DNA of 64,000 nt from Luteibacter sp. (GCF_009912395.1 NZ_WNDO01000025.1:1-64000), one strand, 5' to 3'; positions 1 through 9,995 are shown, counted from the stretch's first letter. Made by a program: numbers and translations. The notes: generated by a model not told the origin, from the letters alone.

Positions 1-515
1 ACAAAGTTGTTCAGGTCGATGTCATCGAGCCGCCGCCGCCCCCGCCGCCCCCCCCGCCACCGCCGCCGGAACCCCCGAAGCAGCCGCCGCCGAAAATCAT
101 CCAGCAGGTGAAACAGCCGCCTCCGCAACCGCCGCCGCCGGCTCCGCCGCCGGCCGTGGACGAGGCGAGCTCGAATCCCGTTCCGGCACCGCCGCCGGCG
201 CCTCCCGCGCCGCCGCAGCCGCCGGCGGATATCGCGCCGAGCGAGAATCTGTCGTACCGTCAGCGTAATCCGCCAAAGTATCCGCCGCAGGCGGTCCGTC
301 AGCGGCATGAAGGTACGGTGGTACTTCTGGTCCTCGTGGGTGTCGACGGTTCGCCGAAGGACATCCAGATCGACCAGTCGAGCGGTTTCCGCGAACTGGA
401 CAAGGCAGCGCAGGATGCGGCCAGGAACTGGCGATTCAACCCGGGCAAGCGAGGCGGTCAGGCCGTCGAAGGCTATGCACGTGTCCCCGTTACGTTCAAC
501 CTAAACCAGCTGTAA
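1..515 (+). CDS. tonB: TonB energy transducer, C-terminal part (5' end outside window)
   Basis: TonB links the inner-membrane ExbB/ExbD motor to TonB-dependent receptors across the periplasm. The reading frame is already open at base 3 and gives about 170 residues. The first half is a proline-rich spacer with long Pro runs and Lys-Gln-Pro repeats. The last 85 residues form the TonB C-terminal fold, with a YPP motif, a VDGSPKDI-like strand, an SSGF segment and an NWRF.P motif before the stop. The N-terminal membrane anchor must lie upstream of the window. ExbB follows after about 60 bases, the gene order known from Xanthomonas. Identification is secure; only the length is unknown. Confidence 0.95.
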   Translation, partial: KVVQVDVIEPPPPPPPPPPPPPEPPKQPPPKIIQQVKQPPPQPPPPAPPPAVDEASSNPVPAPPPAPPAPPQPPADIAPSENLSYRQRNPPKYPPQAVRQRHEGTVVLLVLVGVDGSPKDIQIDQSSGFRELDKAAQDAARNWRFNPGKRGGQAVEGYARVPVTFNLNQL

Positions 516-575
516 GTTAGTCCTCACACTTAACTTACATCTCCGTTAATGTTTGATTTACCCAAGGGTAGCGTT

Positions 576-1325
576 ATGTTGCAAGACACCTCCGCTCAGC
601 CTGCTAATCCAGGTCAGAACTCCAACGCCGATGCCCTCAAGCAGATGGGCTTCGACCACCTCATTCACAACTTCGACCCCCTGGGTTGGATCGTGTTCGT
701 GGTGCTGGTCGTGATGTCCGTGCTTTCGTGGTACTTCATCGTCGCCAACTTCATCCGTAACAGCCTGGTGCGTTCGCGCGCCGACAAGGTCATCCAGGGC
801 TTCTGGAACACCGCGTCGACCCAGGAAGCCATCCGCGTGCTCGAAGAGCAGCCGAAGGGCGAACCGTTCTCGAAGATCGCCCTCGACGCCGCTTCGGCCG
901 TTGCCCACCACCAGCAGGCTGCTGGCGGTCGCCTCGCCGAGTCGCTGTCGCGTTCGGAATTCGTCGATCGCGCCCTTCGCCAGGCCGTGGCTCGTGAGAG
1001 CCTGCGTCTCGAAGGCGGCCTGACCCTGCTCGCCACGGTCGGTTCGTCGGCTCCGTTCATCGGTCTTCTCGGTACGGTGTGGGGTATCTACCACGCGCTG
1101 ATCGGTATCGCCGCTGCGGGTGAAGCCTCGATGGGTAAGGTTGCAGGCCCCGTCGGTGAGGCGCTGATCATGACCGCGTTCGGTCTGTTCACCGCTATCC
1201 CGGCCGTGCTCGCCTACAACTTCTTCATGCGTTCCAACCGCCTGACCTACGCCAAGTTCGACGAATTCGCGCACGACCTGCACGACTTCTTCGCCACCGG
1301 TGCCCGTGTCGAAGGCACGAAGTAA
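576..1325 (+). CDS. exbB: ExbB, TonB-system proton channel subunit
   Basis: ExbB belongs to the MotA/TolQ/ExbB family and forms the inner-membrane proton channel that powers TonB. The 249-residue product has three hydrophobic segments, around residues 33-55, 145-175 and 195-220. The second and third carry the family pattern (LLATVGSSAPFIGLLGTVWG and a GEALI.TA.GLF.AIPAV segment). I start at 576 because AAGGGTAG lies just upstream; an in-frame ATG at 549 has no comparable ribosome site. It sits between tonB and two exbD genes and is almost certainly co-transcribed with them. TolQ is the only real alternative, and the neighbours favour ExbB. Confidence 0.95.
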   Translation: MLQDTSAQPANPGQNSNADALKQMGFDHLIHNFDPLGWIVFVVLVVMSVLSWYFIVANFIRNSLVRSRADKVIQGFWNTASTQEAIRVLEEQPKGEPFSKIALDAASAVAHHQQAAGGRLAESLSRSEFVDRALRQAVARESLRLEGGLTLLATVGSSAPFIGLLGTVWGIYHALIGIAAAGEASMGKVAGPVGEALIMTAFGLFTAIPAVLAYNFFMRSNRLTYAKFDEFAHDLHDFFATGARVEGTK

Positions 1326-1345
1326 TCCGCTAGAGGAATTGACCC

Positions 1346-1759
1346 ATGGCTATGAGCAGCGGGGGCAACTCCGGTGGTCCGATGTCGGAAATCAACGTCA
1401 CGCCGCTCGTCGACGTGATGCTGGTTCTGCTGATCATCTTCATGATCACGGCGCCGCTGATGTCCCATAAGGTCCAGATCGATCTGCCGAAGGCTAATCC
1501 GAATACCAAGGATGAGACCCCGGTCGAGCCGATGGATCTCGCGGTCAAGCCGGACGGTACGTACTTCCTCAATGACGGTGAAGTCACCGAAGCTGAGCTG
1601 AAGGCACAGTTCGCGGTTGCGGCGGCTAAGTCGCCGCAGCCGGAGCTCCAGATCCGCGCCGACCGCACCACCGAGTACAAGGTGGTGAAGAAGATCCTTG
1701 GCGACGCCAAGGACGCCGGCATGGTCCACGTCGGCTTCATGTCGACTGGCAAGGAGTAA
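1346..1759 (+). CDS. exbD: ExbD (first copy), TonB-system channel subunit
   Basis: ExbD/TolR family protein of 137 residues: a short cytoplasmic N-terminus, one membrane helix near residues 19-40 and a periplasmic domain. The helix has the signature NVTPLVDVMLVLLIIFMIT, whose aspartate is the proton-carrying residue of the family. A GAGGAATTGACCC sequence just before the ATG supports the start. It begins 20 bases after exbB and is followed after five bases by a second exbD. In Xanthomonas campestris the corresponding exbD1 is needed for ferric iron uptake (established knowledge); the same role is inferred here. Confidence 0.94.
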   Translation: MAMSSGGNSGGPMSEINVTPLVDVMLVLLIIFMITAPLMSHKVQIDLPKANPNTKDETPVEPMDLAVKPDGTYFLNDGEVTEAELKAQFAVAAAKSPQPELQIRADRTTEYKVVKKILGDAKDAGMVHVGFMSTGKE

Positions 1760-1764
1760 CGAAC

Positions 1765-2172
1765 ATGGCATTCAGCTCAGGCAACTCCGGTGGCCCGATG
1801 GCGGATATCAACGTCACGCCGCTCGTCGACGTGATGCTGGTGCTCCTGATCATCTTCATGATCACTGCGCCGCAGCTGTCGCATAAGATCAAGATTGATC
1901 TTCCGCAGCCGAATCCGAACATCGTCAACCCAGAGAATCCGCCGGATCCCGTCCGTCTGCAGATTCGTCAGGATGGCTCGCTCTATTGGAACGATGCACC
2001 GGTCGACGAACTGAGCCTCAAGGCTCAGATCGCGGTCATCGCCCAGCAGTCGAACCAGCCGGAACTGCAGATCGACGCCGATGACGCGGTCCAGTACGAG
2101 GTCGTGGCACGCGTGCTTTCCGACGCGAAGAGCCAGGGCCTGACCAAGATCGGTTTCGTTAACTCGAACTGA
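1765..2172 (+). CDS. exbD2: ExbD2 (second copy)
   Basis: A second ExbD/TolR-family protein of 135 residues. It shares the N-terminal SSGNSGGPM.(D/E)INVTPLVDVML block with the preceding gene and diverges in the periplasmic domain, so the pair looks like an old tandem duplication. The membrane helix and its aspartate are intact. AAGGAGTAACGAAC upstream supplies the ribosome site and overlaps the end of the first exbD. In X. campestris exbD2 is dispensable for iron uptake but needed for pectate-related and plant-response functions (established knowledge), so this copy may serve a distinct receptor set. The operon ends in a terminator 28 bases further on. Confidence 0.93.
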   Translation: MAFSSGNSGGPMADINVTPLVDVMLVLLIIFMITAPQLSHKIKIDLPQPNPNIVNPENPPDPVRLQIRQDGSLYWNDAPVDELSLKAQIAVIAQQSNQPELQIDADDAVQYEVVARVLSDAKSQGLTKIGFVNSN

Positions 2173-2199
2173 TCGGTCGGTCGTCCGCTAGACCTGAAA

Positions 2200-2226
2200 A
2201 GCCCCGCCATTGGCGGGGCTTTTTTT
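2200..2226 (+). terminator. Rho-independent terminator of the tonB-exbBD operon
   Basis: A perfect 9-bp stem (AGCCCCGCC / GGCGGGGCT) with a 3-base loop ATT is followed by a run of T from 2220. It lies 28 bases after the second exbD stop and is preceded by A-rich sequence, so it may also work toward the convergent pdxJ. Confidence 0.95.
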
Positions 2227-2239
2227 GTGTCCGATTCCT

Positions 2240-2306
2240 GTAGGAGCGCGCTTGCGCGCGACGGGTGCTCGCGGGCACCCCGAATCGCGCGCAAGCGCGC
2301 TCCTAC
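2240..2306. repeat. REP doublet (REPIN-like inverted pair)
   Basis: Two 22-base arms (2240-2261 and 2285-2306) are exact reverse complements, each starting GTAGGAGCGCGC and each internally palindromic (GCGCGCTTGCGCGC). They flank a 23-base spacer that itself holds GGGTGCTC..GGGCACCC. The doublet lies between the convergent exbD2 and pdxJ genes. A single copy of the same element recurs at 13425-13446. Size, palindromic core and convergent-intergenic location match REP/REPIN elements of gammaproteobacteria. Confidence 0.88.
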
Positions 2307-2322
2307 AACGGCATGGCGTCAC

Positions 2323-3066
2323 TTACTTCAGGATGTTGAGATACGAACGGACCGTGTTGGAAAGGCCCTGGTAGAGCGCTTCACCGATAAGCGCATGCCC
2401 GATCGACACCTCTGCGAGTCCTGGAATGGCCGCCTTGAACGTGCCGAGATTGGCCTGGCTGAGGTCGTGCCCCGCGTTCACGGCGAGCCCCGCTTGCTGC
2501 GCGCGACGAGCGGTATCGGCGAAGGAAGCCAGTTCCGATCGCGCATCGCCGCGGTGGAACGCCTCGGCGTAAGGGCCGGTGTAAAGCTCGATACGCTGGA
2601 TGCCAATCGACACGGCGTCCGCAAACCCTTCGCCGCCGGCGTCCACGAAGACGCTGACACGACATCCCAATTCACGAAACGAGGCCACCACGGGTTTCAG
2701 CAGCTCGATGTCCTTGGTGAGATCGAAACCATGGTCCGACGTGATTTGCCCGTCGCCATCGGGCACGAGGGTGACCTGCGTCGGCTTTACTTCACGGCAG
2801 AGCTCGATAAGGCCCGGGTAGGCCCCGCGCGCCGCGGCGAAGGGGTTGCCCTCGATGTTGTACTCCACACGGCCACGCAGCAGGCCGGCCAACGTGCGTA
2901 CGTCGGCCGGCGTCACATGGCGCATGTCAGGGCGAGGGTGAACGGTAAGTCCGCCGCATCCCGCATCGATGCAGGTATTGGCGGCGGTGGCGATATCCGG
3001 CTCGTTGCCGCCGCGCGAATTGCGAAGGACGGCGATCTTGTTGAGGTTGACGCTAAGAAGGGTCAT
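2323..3066 (-). CDS. pdxJ: Pyridoxine 5'-phosphate synthase PdxJ
   Basis: PdxJ condenses 3-amino-2-oxopropyl phosphate with 1-deoxy-xylulose 5-phosphate to pyridoxine 5'-phosphate, the last step of de novo vitamin B6 synthesis in the cytoplasm. The 247-residue length is typical. Visible motifs are [17 protein letters not shown] at the N-terminus, the catalytic HPRPDMRH loop, [15 protein letters not shown] and [10 protein letters not shown] near the C-terminus. The start at 3066 ([10 protein letters not shown]) is the family start, and longer in-frame extensions do not resemble it. In Xanthomonas pdxJ also neighbours exbD2. A small 7-bp hairpin (3133-3152) lies upstream. Confidence 0.96.
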   Translation of the reverse strand: MTLLSVNLNKIAVLRNSRGGNEPDIATAANTCIDAGCGGLTVHPRPDMRHVTPADVRTLAGLLRGRVEYNIEGNPFAAARGAYPGLIELCREVKPTQVTLVPDGDGQITSDHGFDLTKDIELLKPVVASFRELGCRVSVFVDAGGEGFADAVSIGIQRIELYTGPYAEAFHRGDARSELASFADTARRAQQAGLAVNAGHDLSQANLGTFKAAIPGLAEVSIGHALIGEALYQGLSNTVRSYLNILK

Positions 3067-3204
3067 CGACGGTCCCAAAAAAAACGTACGCCACCATTGC
3101 GACGTGCGTAATGACTGTCTTCCCAGCATAACGCGCCACGTCCATGTGGCGCACTCACGGCTCCACACACACGTAGGATCAGACACAGCTCGTTGCGAAA
3201 AGGT

Positions 3205-3822
3205 TCAAAGCGGAGATGTGAAGACGCGGATCCGTCGTTCAGCACCGCGCCAGGCCAAGGCACCGACCGTGTCTTCGCCAAGCGACAGCGGCCGAACCTG
3301 CCAGGCCGAGGCTGGCGCCACGTCGCCGTCAAAGCACGATGGGCGGGCCAGGTTATCCACAAGGCTGAACGCCACGCGGTGCAGCCCGTAGGACAGGCCG
3401 CCGCCGTGGGCCTTGAGCACGGCCTCCTTGGCGGTCCACAGCGCGAGGAAGGCAGGTAGTACGGCCTCCGGCGCCAGTTCGTTCAGCATGGACGTCTCAT
3501 CCGGTGCGAAGAATCGTCCGGCCAGTTCCAGCGCCTTGGGCCTGGGCCGTACGCGCTCGACATCAACGCCCAGTTCGAAGCCGGCGCCACCTCGCCCCAC
3601 GGCGAACAACGCCGTGTCGCGACTGTGCGACCAACTGAAGCCGAGGGTGTTCCAGGGAGCGGGAAACAACGGTTTGCCATGTTCGCCACGGACCACGGCG
3701 GGTGCATCCGGGCCGGCATAGGCGGCGAGCAGGCTCGCGAACGGCGGTTCGACCGTACCGGACCAGGCCATGCGCCAGACATGGATTTCATCGTGGGAAA
3801 GCGCGGGAACATCGTGATGCAT
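3205..3822 (-). CDS. 4'-phosphopantetheinyl transferase, Sfp type
   Basis: Sfp-type enzymes transfer the phosphopantetheine arm of CoA to a serine of acyl or peptidyl carrier proteins. The 205-residue protein shows the family pattern: FSWSHSRDTALFAV near residue 62, the magnesium-binding GVDVE motif near 84-88, and WTAKEAVLKAHGGGLSYGL near 130-148. The length suits the Sfp/EntD class rather than the small AcpS class. No carrier-protein or NRPS/PKS gene is in the window, so the substrate is unknown. It reads in the same direction as pdxJ, 138 bases upstream of it, and is divergent from the kinase gene at 3904. Confidence 0.9.
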   Translation of the reverse strand: MHHDVPALSHDEIHVWRMAWSGTVEPPFASLLAAYAGPDAPAVVRGEHGKPLFPAPWNTLGFSWSHSRDTALFAVGRGGAGFELGVDVERVRPRPKALELAGRFFAPDETSMLNELAPEAVLPAFLALWTAKEAVLKAHGGGLSYGLHRVAFSLVDNLARPSCFDGDVAPASAWQVRPLSLGEDTVGALAWRGAERRIRVFTSPL

Positions 3823-3903
3823 ACGCGGATGCTAGCGCAGAAGCCTCCATCCCGACGCCCCAGGCCCTAGAATGGCCGGGGGTTCCATGGGGAAACACGA
3901 CAG

Positions 3904-6900
3904 GTGATCGCAGGCTGGCTGTTGCTGCTGGTATCGCTGCTGTACGTCGGCATGCTGTTTGCCGTTGCCTACATCGGCGACCGGCGCCCTCTGTATCCGC
4001 GGCAACCGCGTTTGCGGCCGATCGTGTACAGCCTCGCGCTGGCGGTGTATTGCTCGTCGTGGACCTTCTATGGCGCCGTCGGCACGGCAGCGCGATCGGG
4101 CCTGTCCTATCTGCCGATCTATCTCGGGCCATTGCTGCTCTTCGTGCTCGGCTTCGGGCTGATCGAGCGACTCGTGCTCGTGGCACGCGAGCGCAACATC
4201 ACCTCCATCGCCGACTTCATCGCCGCACGCTTCGGCAAGTCGCATGGCCTCGCCGCTCTCGTGGCCATCATCGCCGTGATCGCGATCATTCCGTACATCG
4301 CCTTGCAGTTCAAAGCGGTGGCGATGTCCTTCAACGTGTTGGGTGCCGGTGGGTCCACCGGCGACACCGCCCTGTGGTGTGCCGCGTTGCTCGCCGTCTT
4401 CGCCATCCTGTTCGGTACACGGAACATCGACGCCACGGAGCATCACCACGGCATGATGCTGGCGGTGGCGCTCGAATCGCTGGTGAAGCTGCTGGCTTTC
4501 GTCGCCATCGGCATCTACGCATGGATGCACGGTCCTGGCATCGCCGAGACGCTGCGCACTCCCGTGCTGCAGGTGGAGAAAGGCGCGATGCCACCGGGCT
4601 TCGCGGCGCAGACATTGCTGGCCTTCTGCGCCATGTTCTGCCTGCCGAGGCAGTTCCAGATCGGCGTCGTCGAATGCGAGGATCCACGCGACCTGCGACG
4701 CGCACGCTGGCTGTTCCCGATCTACATGGTGGTGATCTCGCTGGGTGTGCTGCCCATCGTCAGCGCGGGACTCGCCCTGCCTCAGGTCACCCAGGGACAC
4801 GTGGACGCCTGGGTGCTCAATCTGCCGATCGCGCTGGGTGACAGCGGCATCGCCCTCCTCGCCTTCGTCGGCGGCTTCTCGGCGGCCACAGGCATGGTGA
4901 TCGTGGCGGCCGTCGCGTTGGCGACGATGATCAGCAACGACCTGGTGATGCCGATGCTTTTGCGCATCGAGCGCCTGGGCCTGGAACGACGCGGCGACCT
5001 TTCCAATGTGGTGCTGTTCGTGCGCCGCATCGCCATCGTCGGCCTCGCTGCCATGGCGTATTTCTATTACCGCCTCATCGCGGGCGCTGAAAACCTGGCC
5101 GCGACCGGATTACTTTCCTTCGCCGCCGTCGCCCAGTTCGCGCCGGCGATCGTCTCTGCGTTGTATTGGCGAGGGGCAAGCCGCGTCGGTGTCTACGTGG
5201 GGTTGCTGGCCGGATTCATCGTCTGGGTCTATACGCTGCTGCTACCGGCGATGACGCGCACGGGCTGGATCGCCTCCCGATGGCTGGACGATGGCCCGTT
5301 CGGCATCGGCTGGTTGAAACCGACCGAGCTGTTCCACCTGAGCGGATGGGAGCCCGTAACACACGGGACGTTCTGGTCGTTGCTCACGAACGTCGCCTGC
5401 CTGGTCTTTATCTCACTGCGTTTCCGGCCCAGCGTGGCGGAACGCCTGCATGCCGCCCTCTTCGTCGATCCCTTCGTGCGCAGCGCGACCGGCGCCGGCG
5501 ACTGGCGTGGTCGGGTGACGGTACGCGACCTGGGCACGATCGCCGGCCGCATCGTCGGCGAGCGCGTCACCGTGCGTGCATTCAACGAGTATGGCCAGCG
5601 ACACGGTGTGACGCTGGCGCCGGGCGATGCCGCCGACCGGCCGCTGATCCAGTTCACCGAGCGCCTGCTCGCCAGCGCGGTCGGCGCGGCGAGCGCACGG
5701 CGCATCCTCATGGGAGCGCTGTCGGGCACGGGCCTGGATATCGCCGAGGCGATGGCGCTCATGGACGAAGCCTCGCAGGAACTCCGTTTCAATCGCGAGC
5801 TGTTGTCGACGACGTTGGAGAATGTGTCGCAAGGCATCAGCGTGGTCGATGGAGACATGCGCCTGGTCGCCTGGAATCGACGCTATCTCGAATTGTTCGA
5901 TTATCCCGATGGCATGGTCTACGTCGGCCTTCCCGTAGCGGACCTCATCCGCTGGAACGCGGAACATGGCGAGTGTGGTCCTGGCGAAGTGGACGAGCAT
6001 GTCGCCAAGCGCATCCGCTACATGCGCGCCGGCTCGCCCCACGTGTTCCAACGCGTGCGTCCGGATGGCACCGTGATCGAAATGCGTGGCCGCGCGCTTC
6101 CCGGCGGCGGCTTCGTCACCACGTTCACTGATGTCACCGCATACAAGAGCGTGGAACAGGCGCTCATCGACGCGAACGAAACGCTGGAGCAACGCGTCGA
6201 GGATCGCACGGCCGAACTCAGCGAAGCGCTCAACGCGACGGCGATCGCCCGCCGTGAAGCGGAAGCGGCCAACGCCTCCAAGACCCGCTTCCTTGCCGCC
6301 GCCAGCCACGATCTTCTCCAGCCGCTCAATGCTGCTCGACTGTTCACGTCGGCATTGCGCCACCATCCGAACCTCGATGGCGAAGCGACGCAACTGGCGG
6401 AACGTATCGATGCGTCGTTCCGCGCTGCGGAAGACCTGCTGGATGCCCTGCTCGACGTCTCCCGCCTGGATGCCGGCAGCTATCGGCCGGAAGTGGCACC
6501 GTTTGCGCTCGCCGACATGTTCGATTCGTTGAAGCAGCAGTTCGCGGTCATCGCCGAGCAACGCGGTCTTTCCTTGCGCGTCGCGCCGACCACGCTGGCG
6601 GTACGTTCCGATGCGCAGCTATTACGGCGCATCGTCGCCAACTTCCTGTCCAACGCGCTGCGATATACGCGGGTCGGAGGTGTCGTCGTCGGTGCCCGTC
6701 GTGTCGGTGCCAACGTGCGCGTCGAGGTCTGGGATAGCGGCCCCGGCATCGCCGACGAACAGAGGGCACGCATTTTTGGTGAGTTCCAGCGTCTGGATCG
6801 ACCCTCGCCCTGGGGAGAAAAAGGCCTTGGCCTCGGCTTGTCGATCTGCGACCGACTTGCCGGCATCCTCGGTCATTCGCTCGACCTGCATTCGCGTGTC

Positions 6901-7377
6901 GGCCATGGCAGCTGCTTCGCCATCACCATGCCGAGGGCCGATGCCGTGGCGCGCAAGCGCACTCCCTCGATGGCGCGGCCGGGCGGCGAACAACTGCCCC
7001 TGACCGTGCTTTGCCTGGACAACGACGAGACGATCCTCGATGGCATGCGCGCGTTGCTGGGGCGGTGGGGCGTGGATTGCCGCACGGCGATCGACGTGGC
7101 GGCGGCCGAGGCGATCCTCGCCGATACGCGCGTCGATCTCATCCTGGCGGACTACCACCTGGGCGAAGGCATCGACGGCCTGGCAGCGCTCGGCCAACTG
7201 GCCTCGACACGGGGGCTCATGCCCCCGGCCGCGCTGGTCACCGCTGACGGCAGCACCGAACTCAAGCAGCGTGCGCGTGCGCTGGGCTATCCCTTGCTGC
7301 ACAAACCCGTGAAGCCTGCGGCGCTGCGCGCGTTGCTGGTCGCGCTCGCCAAGCGAGGCGGCACACACGCGGCCTGA
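3904..7377 (+). CDS. crbS: CrbS-type hybrid sensor kinase with SLC5 transporter domain
   Basis: A 1157-residue protein starting at GTG. Domains in order: a sodium/solute-symporter-like (SLC5) region of about 13 membrane helices (about 1-500); a linker of STAC type (about 510-600); a PAS domain (about 640-750) and coiled coil; a HisKA domain with the phospho-accepting His in AASHDLLQPLN (about residue 802); an HATPase domain with NFLSNALRYT, DSGPGI and GLGLGLSI motifs; and a C-terminal receiver whose phospho-Asp lies in ILADYHLGEG (about residue 1083). This architecture matches CrbS, the sensor of the acetate switch in Vibrio and Pseudomonas relatives. The LuxR regulator and acs next door strongly support that role. 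It converges with the regulator, with three bases between the stop codons. Confidence 0.92.
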   Translation: MIAGWLLLLVSLLYVGMLFAVAYIGDRRPLYPRQPRLRPIVYSLALAVYCSSWTFYGAVGTAARSGLSYLPIYLGPLLLFVLGFGLIERLVLVARERNITSIADFIAARFGKSHGLAALVAIIAVIAIIPYIALQFKAVAMSFNVLGAGGSTGDTALWCAALLAVFAILFGTRNIDATEHHHGMMLAVALESLVKLLAFVAIGIYAWMHGPGIAETLRTPVLQVEKGAMPPGFAAQTLLAFCAMFCLPRQFQIGVVECEDPRDLRRARWLFPIYMVVISLGVLPIVSAGLALPQVTQGHVDAWVLNLPIALGDSGIALLAFVGGFSAATGMVIVAAVALATMISNDLVMPMLLRIERLGLERRGDLSNVVLFVRRIAIVGLAAMAYFYYRLIAGAENLAATGLLSFAAVAQFAPAIVSALYWRGASRVGVYVGLLAGFIVWVYTLLLPAMTRTGWIASRWLDDGPFGIGWLKPTELFHLSGWEPVTHGTFWSLLTNVACLVFISLRFRPSVAERLHAALFVDPFVRSATGAGDWRGRVTVRDLGTIAGRIVGERVTVRAFNEYGQRHGVTLAPGDAADRPLIQFTERLLASAVGAASARRILMGALSGTGLDIAEAMALMDEASQELRFNRELLSTTLENVSQGISVVDGDMRLVAWNRRYLELFDYPDGMVYVGLPVADLIRWNAEHGECGPGEVDEHVAKRIRYMRAGSPHVFQRVRPDGTVIEMRGRALPGGGFVTTFTDVTAYKSVEQALIDANETLEQRVEDRTAELSEALNATAIARREAEAANASKTRFLAAASHDLLQPLNAARLFTSALRHHPNLDGEATQLAERIDASFRAAEDLLDALLDVSRLDAGSYRPEVAPFALADMFDSLKQQFAVIAEQRGLSLRVAPTTLAVRSDAQLLRRIVANFLSNALRYTRVGGVVVGARRVGANVRVEVWDSGPGIADEQRARIFGEFQRLDRPSPWGEKGLGLGLSICDRLAGILGHSLDLHSRVGHGSCFAITMPRADAVARKRTPSMARPGGEQLPLTVLCLDNDETILDGMRALLGRWGVDCRTAIDVAAAEAILADTRVDLILADYHLGEGIDGLAALGQLASTRGLMPPAALVTADGSTELKQRARALGYPLLHKPVKPAALRALLVALAKRGGTHAA

Positions 7378-7380
7378 CGG

Positions 7381-8049
7381 TCACGGGCTGTCGGTGACGT
7401 CCGGCAGGGATTCCTTCTCAACATCCAGGTGGCTCGCCGCCAGTGCGACCTGCGTGCGGTTGGAGACGCCCAGCTTGCGCATGATCGCCGTCATGTGCGC
7501 TTTCACCGTCGCTTCCGAGACGCCGAGGTCGTAGGCGATCTGCTTGTTGAGCAGGCCTTCCGCGATCATGTTGAGCACGCGGAACTGCTGCGGCGTGAGC
7601 GACGCGACGCGAGCCGCCATGTCGGCTTCATCGGCTTTCAGCTCCACCTGGCCGATGACCAGTTGCGGAGGAAGCCAGACATCGCCGTCGAGTACGGTGC
7701 GCACCGCTTCCACGATGGTTTCCACCGCGGCTGACTTCGGGATGTACGCCGAGGCACCGTGGGCGATCGCGCGGCGCGCGACCTGCGCTTCCTCGTGACC
7801 GGACACCACGATGGTCGGCAGGCCCGGATACTGGCCGCGGATATGGGCGAGCGCGGAGTACCCGCGCGCGCCCGGCATGTGCAGGTCCATCAGCAGCAGG
7901 TCCGCATCCGGCAGCGATTCGATCAGGGCGAACAGCGCGGGCACGCTGTCCGCCGTGTGCACGGTGGCCTCCGGCACGGCCGCCAGGACCGCGCGCTGGA
8001 GGGCGTCGCGGAACAGCGGGTGATCGTCGGCGATGAGTACGTCGGACAT
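7381..8049 (-). CDS. crbR: CrbR-type LuxR-family response regulator
   Basis: A 222-residue NarL/FixJ-type regulator. The receiver has the acidic pair in IADDHPLFRDAL, the phospho-Asp at residue 55 (LLLMDLHMPGARG) and the lysine in AYIPKSAAVETI. The LuxR-type helix-turn-helix is near residues 155-210 (LTPQQFRVLNMIAEGLLNKQ, then VSEATVKAHMTAIMRKLGVSNRTQ). It starts two bases after the acs stop, so acs and this gene form one transcript. Next to a CrbS-type kinase and acs, it is best read as CrbR, the activator of acs (known from Vibrio and, as ErdR, Pseudomonas). Confidence 0.92.
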   Translation of the reverse strand: MSDVLIADDHPLFRDALQRAVLAAVPEATVHTADSVPALFALIESLPDADLLLMDLHMPGARGYSALAHIRGQYPGLPTIVVSGHEEAQVARRAIAHGASAYIPKSAAVETIVEAVRTVLDGDVWLPPQLVIGQVELKADEADMAARVASLTPQQFRVLNMIAEGLLNKQIAYDLGVSEATVKAHMTAIMRKLGVSNRTQVALAASHLDVEKESLPDVTDSP

Positions 8050-8051
8050 GC

Positions 8052-9995
8052 TCAGCGGACCAGCCGTTCCTCCACGAGGCTCTTCACGACGCCGGGATCG
8101 GCCAGGGTCGAGATGTCCCCGAGCTGGTCCGGCTGGTTCTCCGCGATCTTGCGCAGGATGCGGCGCATGATCTTGCCCGAGCGGGTCTTCGGCAGGCCGG
8201 GCGCCCACTGCAGGTGATCCGGCGCGGCGATGGGGCCAATCTCCTTGCGCACGCCGGCGATCAGTTCCTTCTTCAGCTCGTCGCTGCCGCTCTCCCCTGC
8301 ATTGAGGGTCACGAAGGCGTAGATGCCCTGTCCCTTGATGTCGTGCGGGCAACCGACCACGGCCGCCTCGGCCACCTTCGGATGCGCCACGAGTGCGCTT
8401 TCCACTTCGGCGGTGCCGATGCGATGACCGGACACATTGATCACGTCGTCCACGCGGCCGGTGATCCAGTAGTAGCCGTCCGCGTCGCGACGCGCGCCGT
8501 CACCCGTGAAGTAATTGCCCGGGTAGGTCTTGAAATAGGTATCGATGAAACGCTGGTGATCGCCGTAGACCGTACGCATCTGGCCCGGCCAGGAATCGGT
8601 AATGACGAGGTTGCCGCTGCACTCGCCGTCCTGCACCTTGCCGTCGGAGTCGACGATGGCCGGTTTGATGCCGAAGAACGGCAGCGTGGCCGAGCCCGGC
8701 TTGAGATCCGTGGCGCCGGGGAACGGCGTGATGAGGAAACCGCCGGTTTCGGTCTGCCACCAGGTATCCACGATCGGGCAGCGCTCGTCGCCGACCACGC
8801 GGTGATACCAGCTCCAGGCTTCCGGATTGATCGGCTCGCCCACGGTGCCGAGAATGCGCAGGCTCTTGCGCGAGGTCTTCTTCACCGGCTCGTCGCCTTC
8901 GCGCATCAGTGCGCGGATGGCGGTGGGTGCGGTGTAGAACAGCGTCACCTTATGCTTGTCGACTACCTGCCAGAAGCGGCTGAAATCGGGATAGTTCGGT
9001 ACGCCGTCGAACATCACCACCGTGGCGCCGTTGGCCAGCGGACCGTAGACGACATAGCTATGGCCGGTGATCCAACCCACGTCGGCCGTACACCAGTAGA
9101 TGTCGTCCTCGCGCAGGTCGAAGGTCAGTTCGTGGGTGAGGCTCGTGTAGACAAGGTAGCCGCCGCTGGTGTGCAGCACGCCCTTCGGCAGGCCAGTGGA
9201 GCCCGAGGTGTAGAGCGTGAACAGCGGATCTTCCGCGCTCATCGGTTCGGCCGGGCAGTCGCTGGACTGGCCTTCCATCAACGTGTGGTACCAGCGGTCG
9301 CGCGGCGACTGCATCGGGATGGCGCCACCCGTGCGGCGCACCACGATCACCGTCTCGACGCTATTGGTGTTCGGTCGCGTCAGCGACTCGTCCACGTTAG
9401 CCTTCAGCGGAATCTTCTTGCCGCCACGGCAGCCTTCGTCGGCGGTGACGATGAGCTTGGCTTTCGAATCGGCGATGCGGCTGGCCAGCGAATCCGGCGA
9501 GAAGCCACCGAACACCACGGAGTGGATCGCGCCAATGCGCGCGCAGGCGAGCATCGCCACCGCCGCCTCGGGCACCATCGGCAGGTAGATCACCACGCGA
9601 TCGCCCTTGGCCACGCCGAGGTTCTTCAGCGTGTTGGCGAACTTGCAGACCTCGCCGTGCAGCTCGCGGTAGGTCAGGCGGCGCGTCTCGTTGGGATCGT
9701 CGCCCTCGAAGATGATGGCAGTCTTGTCGCCCCGCGTCTCCAGGTGGCGGTCGAGGCAGTTGGCGGCCACGTTGAGCTGGCCATCCTCATACCAACGGAT
9801 ATGCAGGTTCGCGGGATCGTAGGAGACGTCCTTAATCTTCGTCGGCGGCACGATCCAGTCGATACGCTCGCTCATGGCCTTCCAGAAGCCTTCCGGATTC
9901 TGGACCGATTCGGCGTACATGCGCTCGTAGTCGGCCTTGCGGATTCGCGCCTTCTCGGCGAAAGCGGGGTCGACCGGGTAATGCTGCTCGGACAT
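8052..9995 (-). CDS. acs: Acetyl-CoA synthetase
   Basis: Acs activates acetate to acetyl-CoA through acetyl-AMP. The 647-residue length matches the family (about 650). Clear motifs are the AMP-binding loop [14 protein letters not shown], the acetate-pocket region [16 protein letters not shown], the WWQTETGG motif, [18 protein letters not shown], and the C-terminal [14 protein letters not shown], whose lysine is the usual acetylation site controlling activity. The start at 9995 is preceded by an AGGAG ribosome site (10002-10006). It is the first gene of an acs-crbR transcript and divergent from a porin gene, so acetate uptake, activation and sensing are clustered. Confidence 0.97.
   Translation of the reverse strand: MSEQHYPVDPAFAEKARIRKADYERMYAESVQNPEGFWKAMSERIDWIVPPTKIKDVSYDPANLHIRWYEDGQLNVAANCLDRHLETRGDKTAIIFEGDDPNETRRLTYRELHGEVCKFANTLKNLGVAKGDRVVIYLPMVPEAAVAMLACARIGAIHSVVFGGFSPDSLASRIADSKAKLIVTADEGCRGGKKIPLKANVDESLTRPNTNSVETVIVVRRTGGAIPMQSPRDRWYHTLMEGQSSDCPAEPMSAEDPLFTLYTSGSTGLPKGVLHTSGGYLVYTSLTHELTFDLREDDIYWCTADVGWITGHSYVVYGPLANGATVVMFDGVPNYPDFSRFWQVVDKHKVTLFYTAPTAIRALMREGDEPVKKTSRKSLRILGTVGEPINPEAWSWYHRVVGDERCPIVDTWWQTETGGFLITPFPGATDLKPGSATLPFFGIKPAIVDSDGKVQDGECSGNLVITDSWPGQMRTVYGDHQRFIDTYFKTYPGNYFTGDGARRDADGYYWITGRVDDVINVSGHRIGTAEVESALVAHPKVAEAAVVGCPHDIKGQGIYAFVTLNAGESGSDELKKELIAGVRKEIGPIAAPDHLQWAPGLPKTRSGKIMRRILRKIAENQPDQLGDISTLADPGVVKSLVEERLVR

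Noticed and set aside
2240..2306. The GC-rich repeat as a CRISPR or terminator
   Set aside because: Only two inverted arms, no regular spacers and no T run; it fits a REP doublet, and a true terminator lies just before it.
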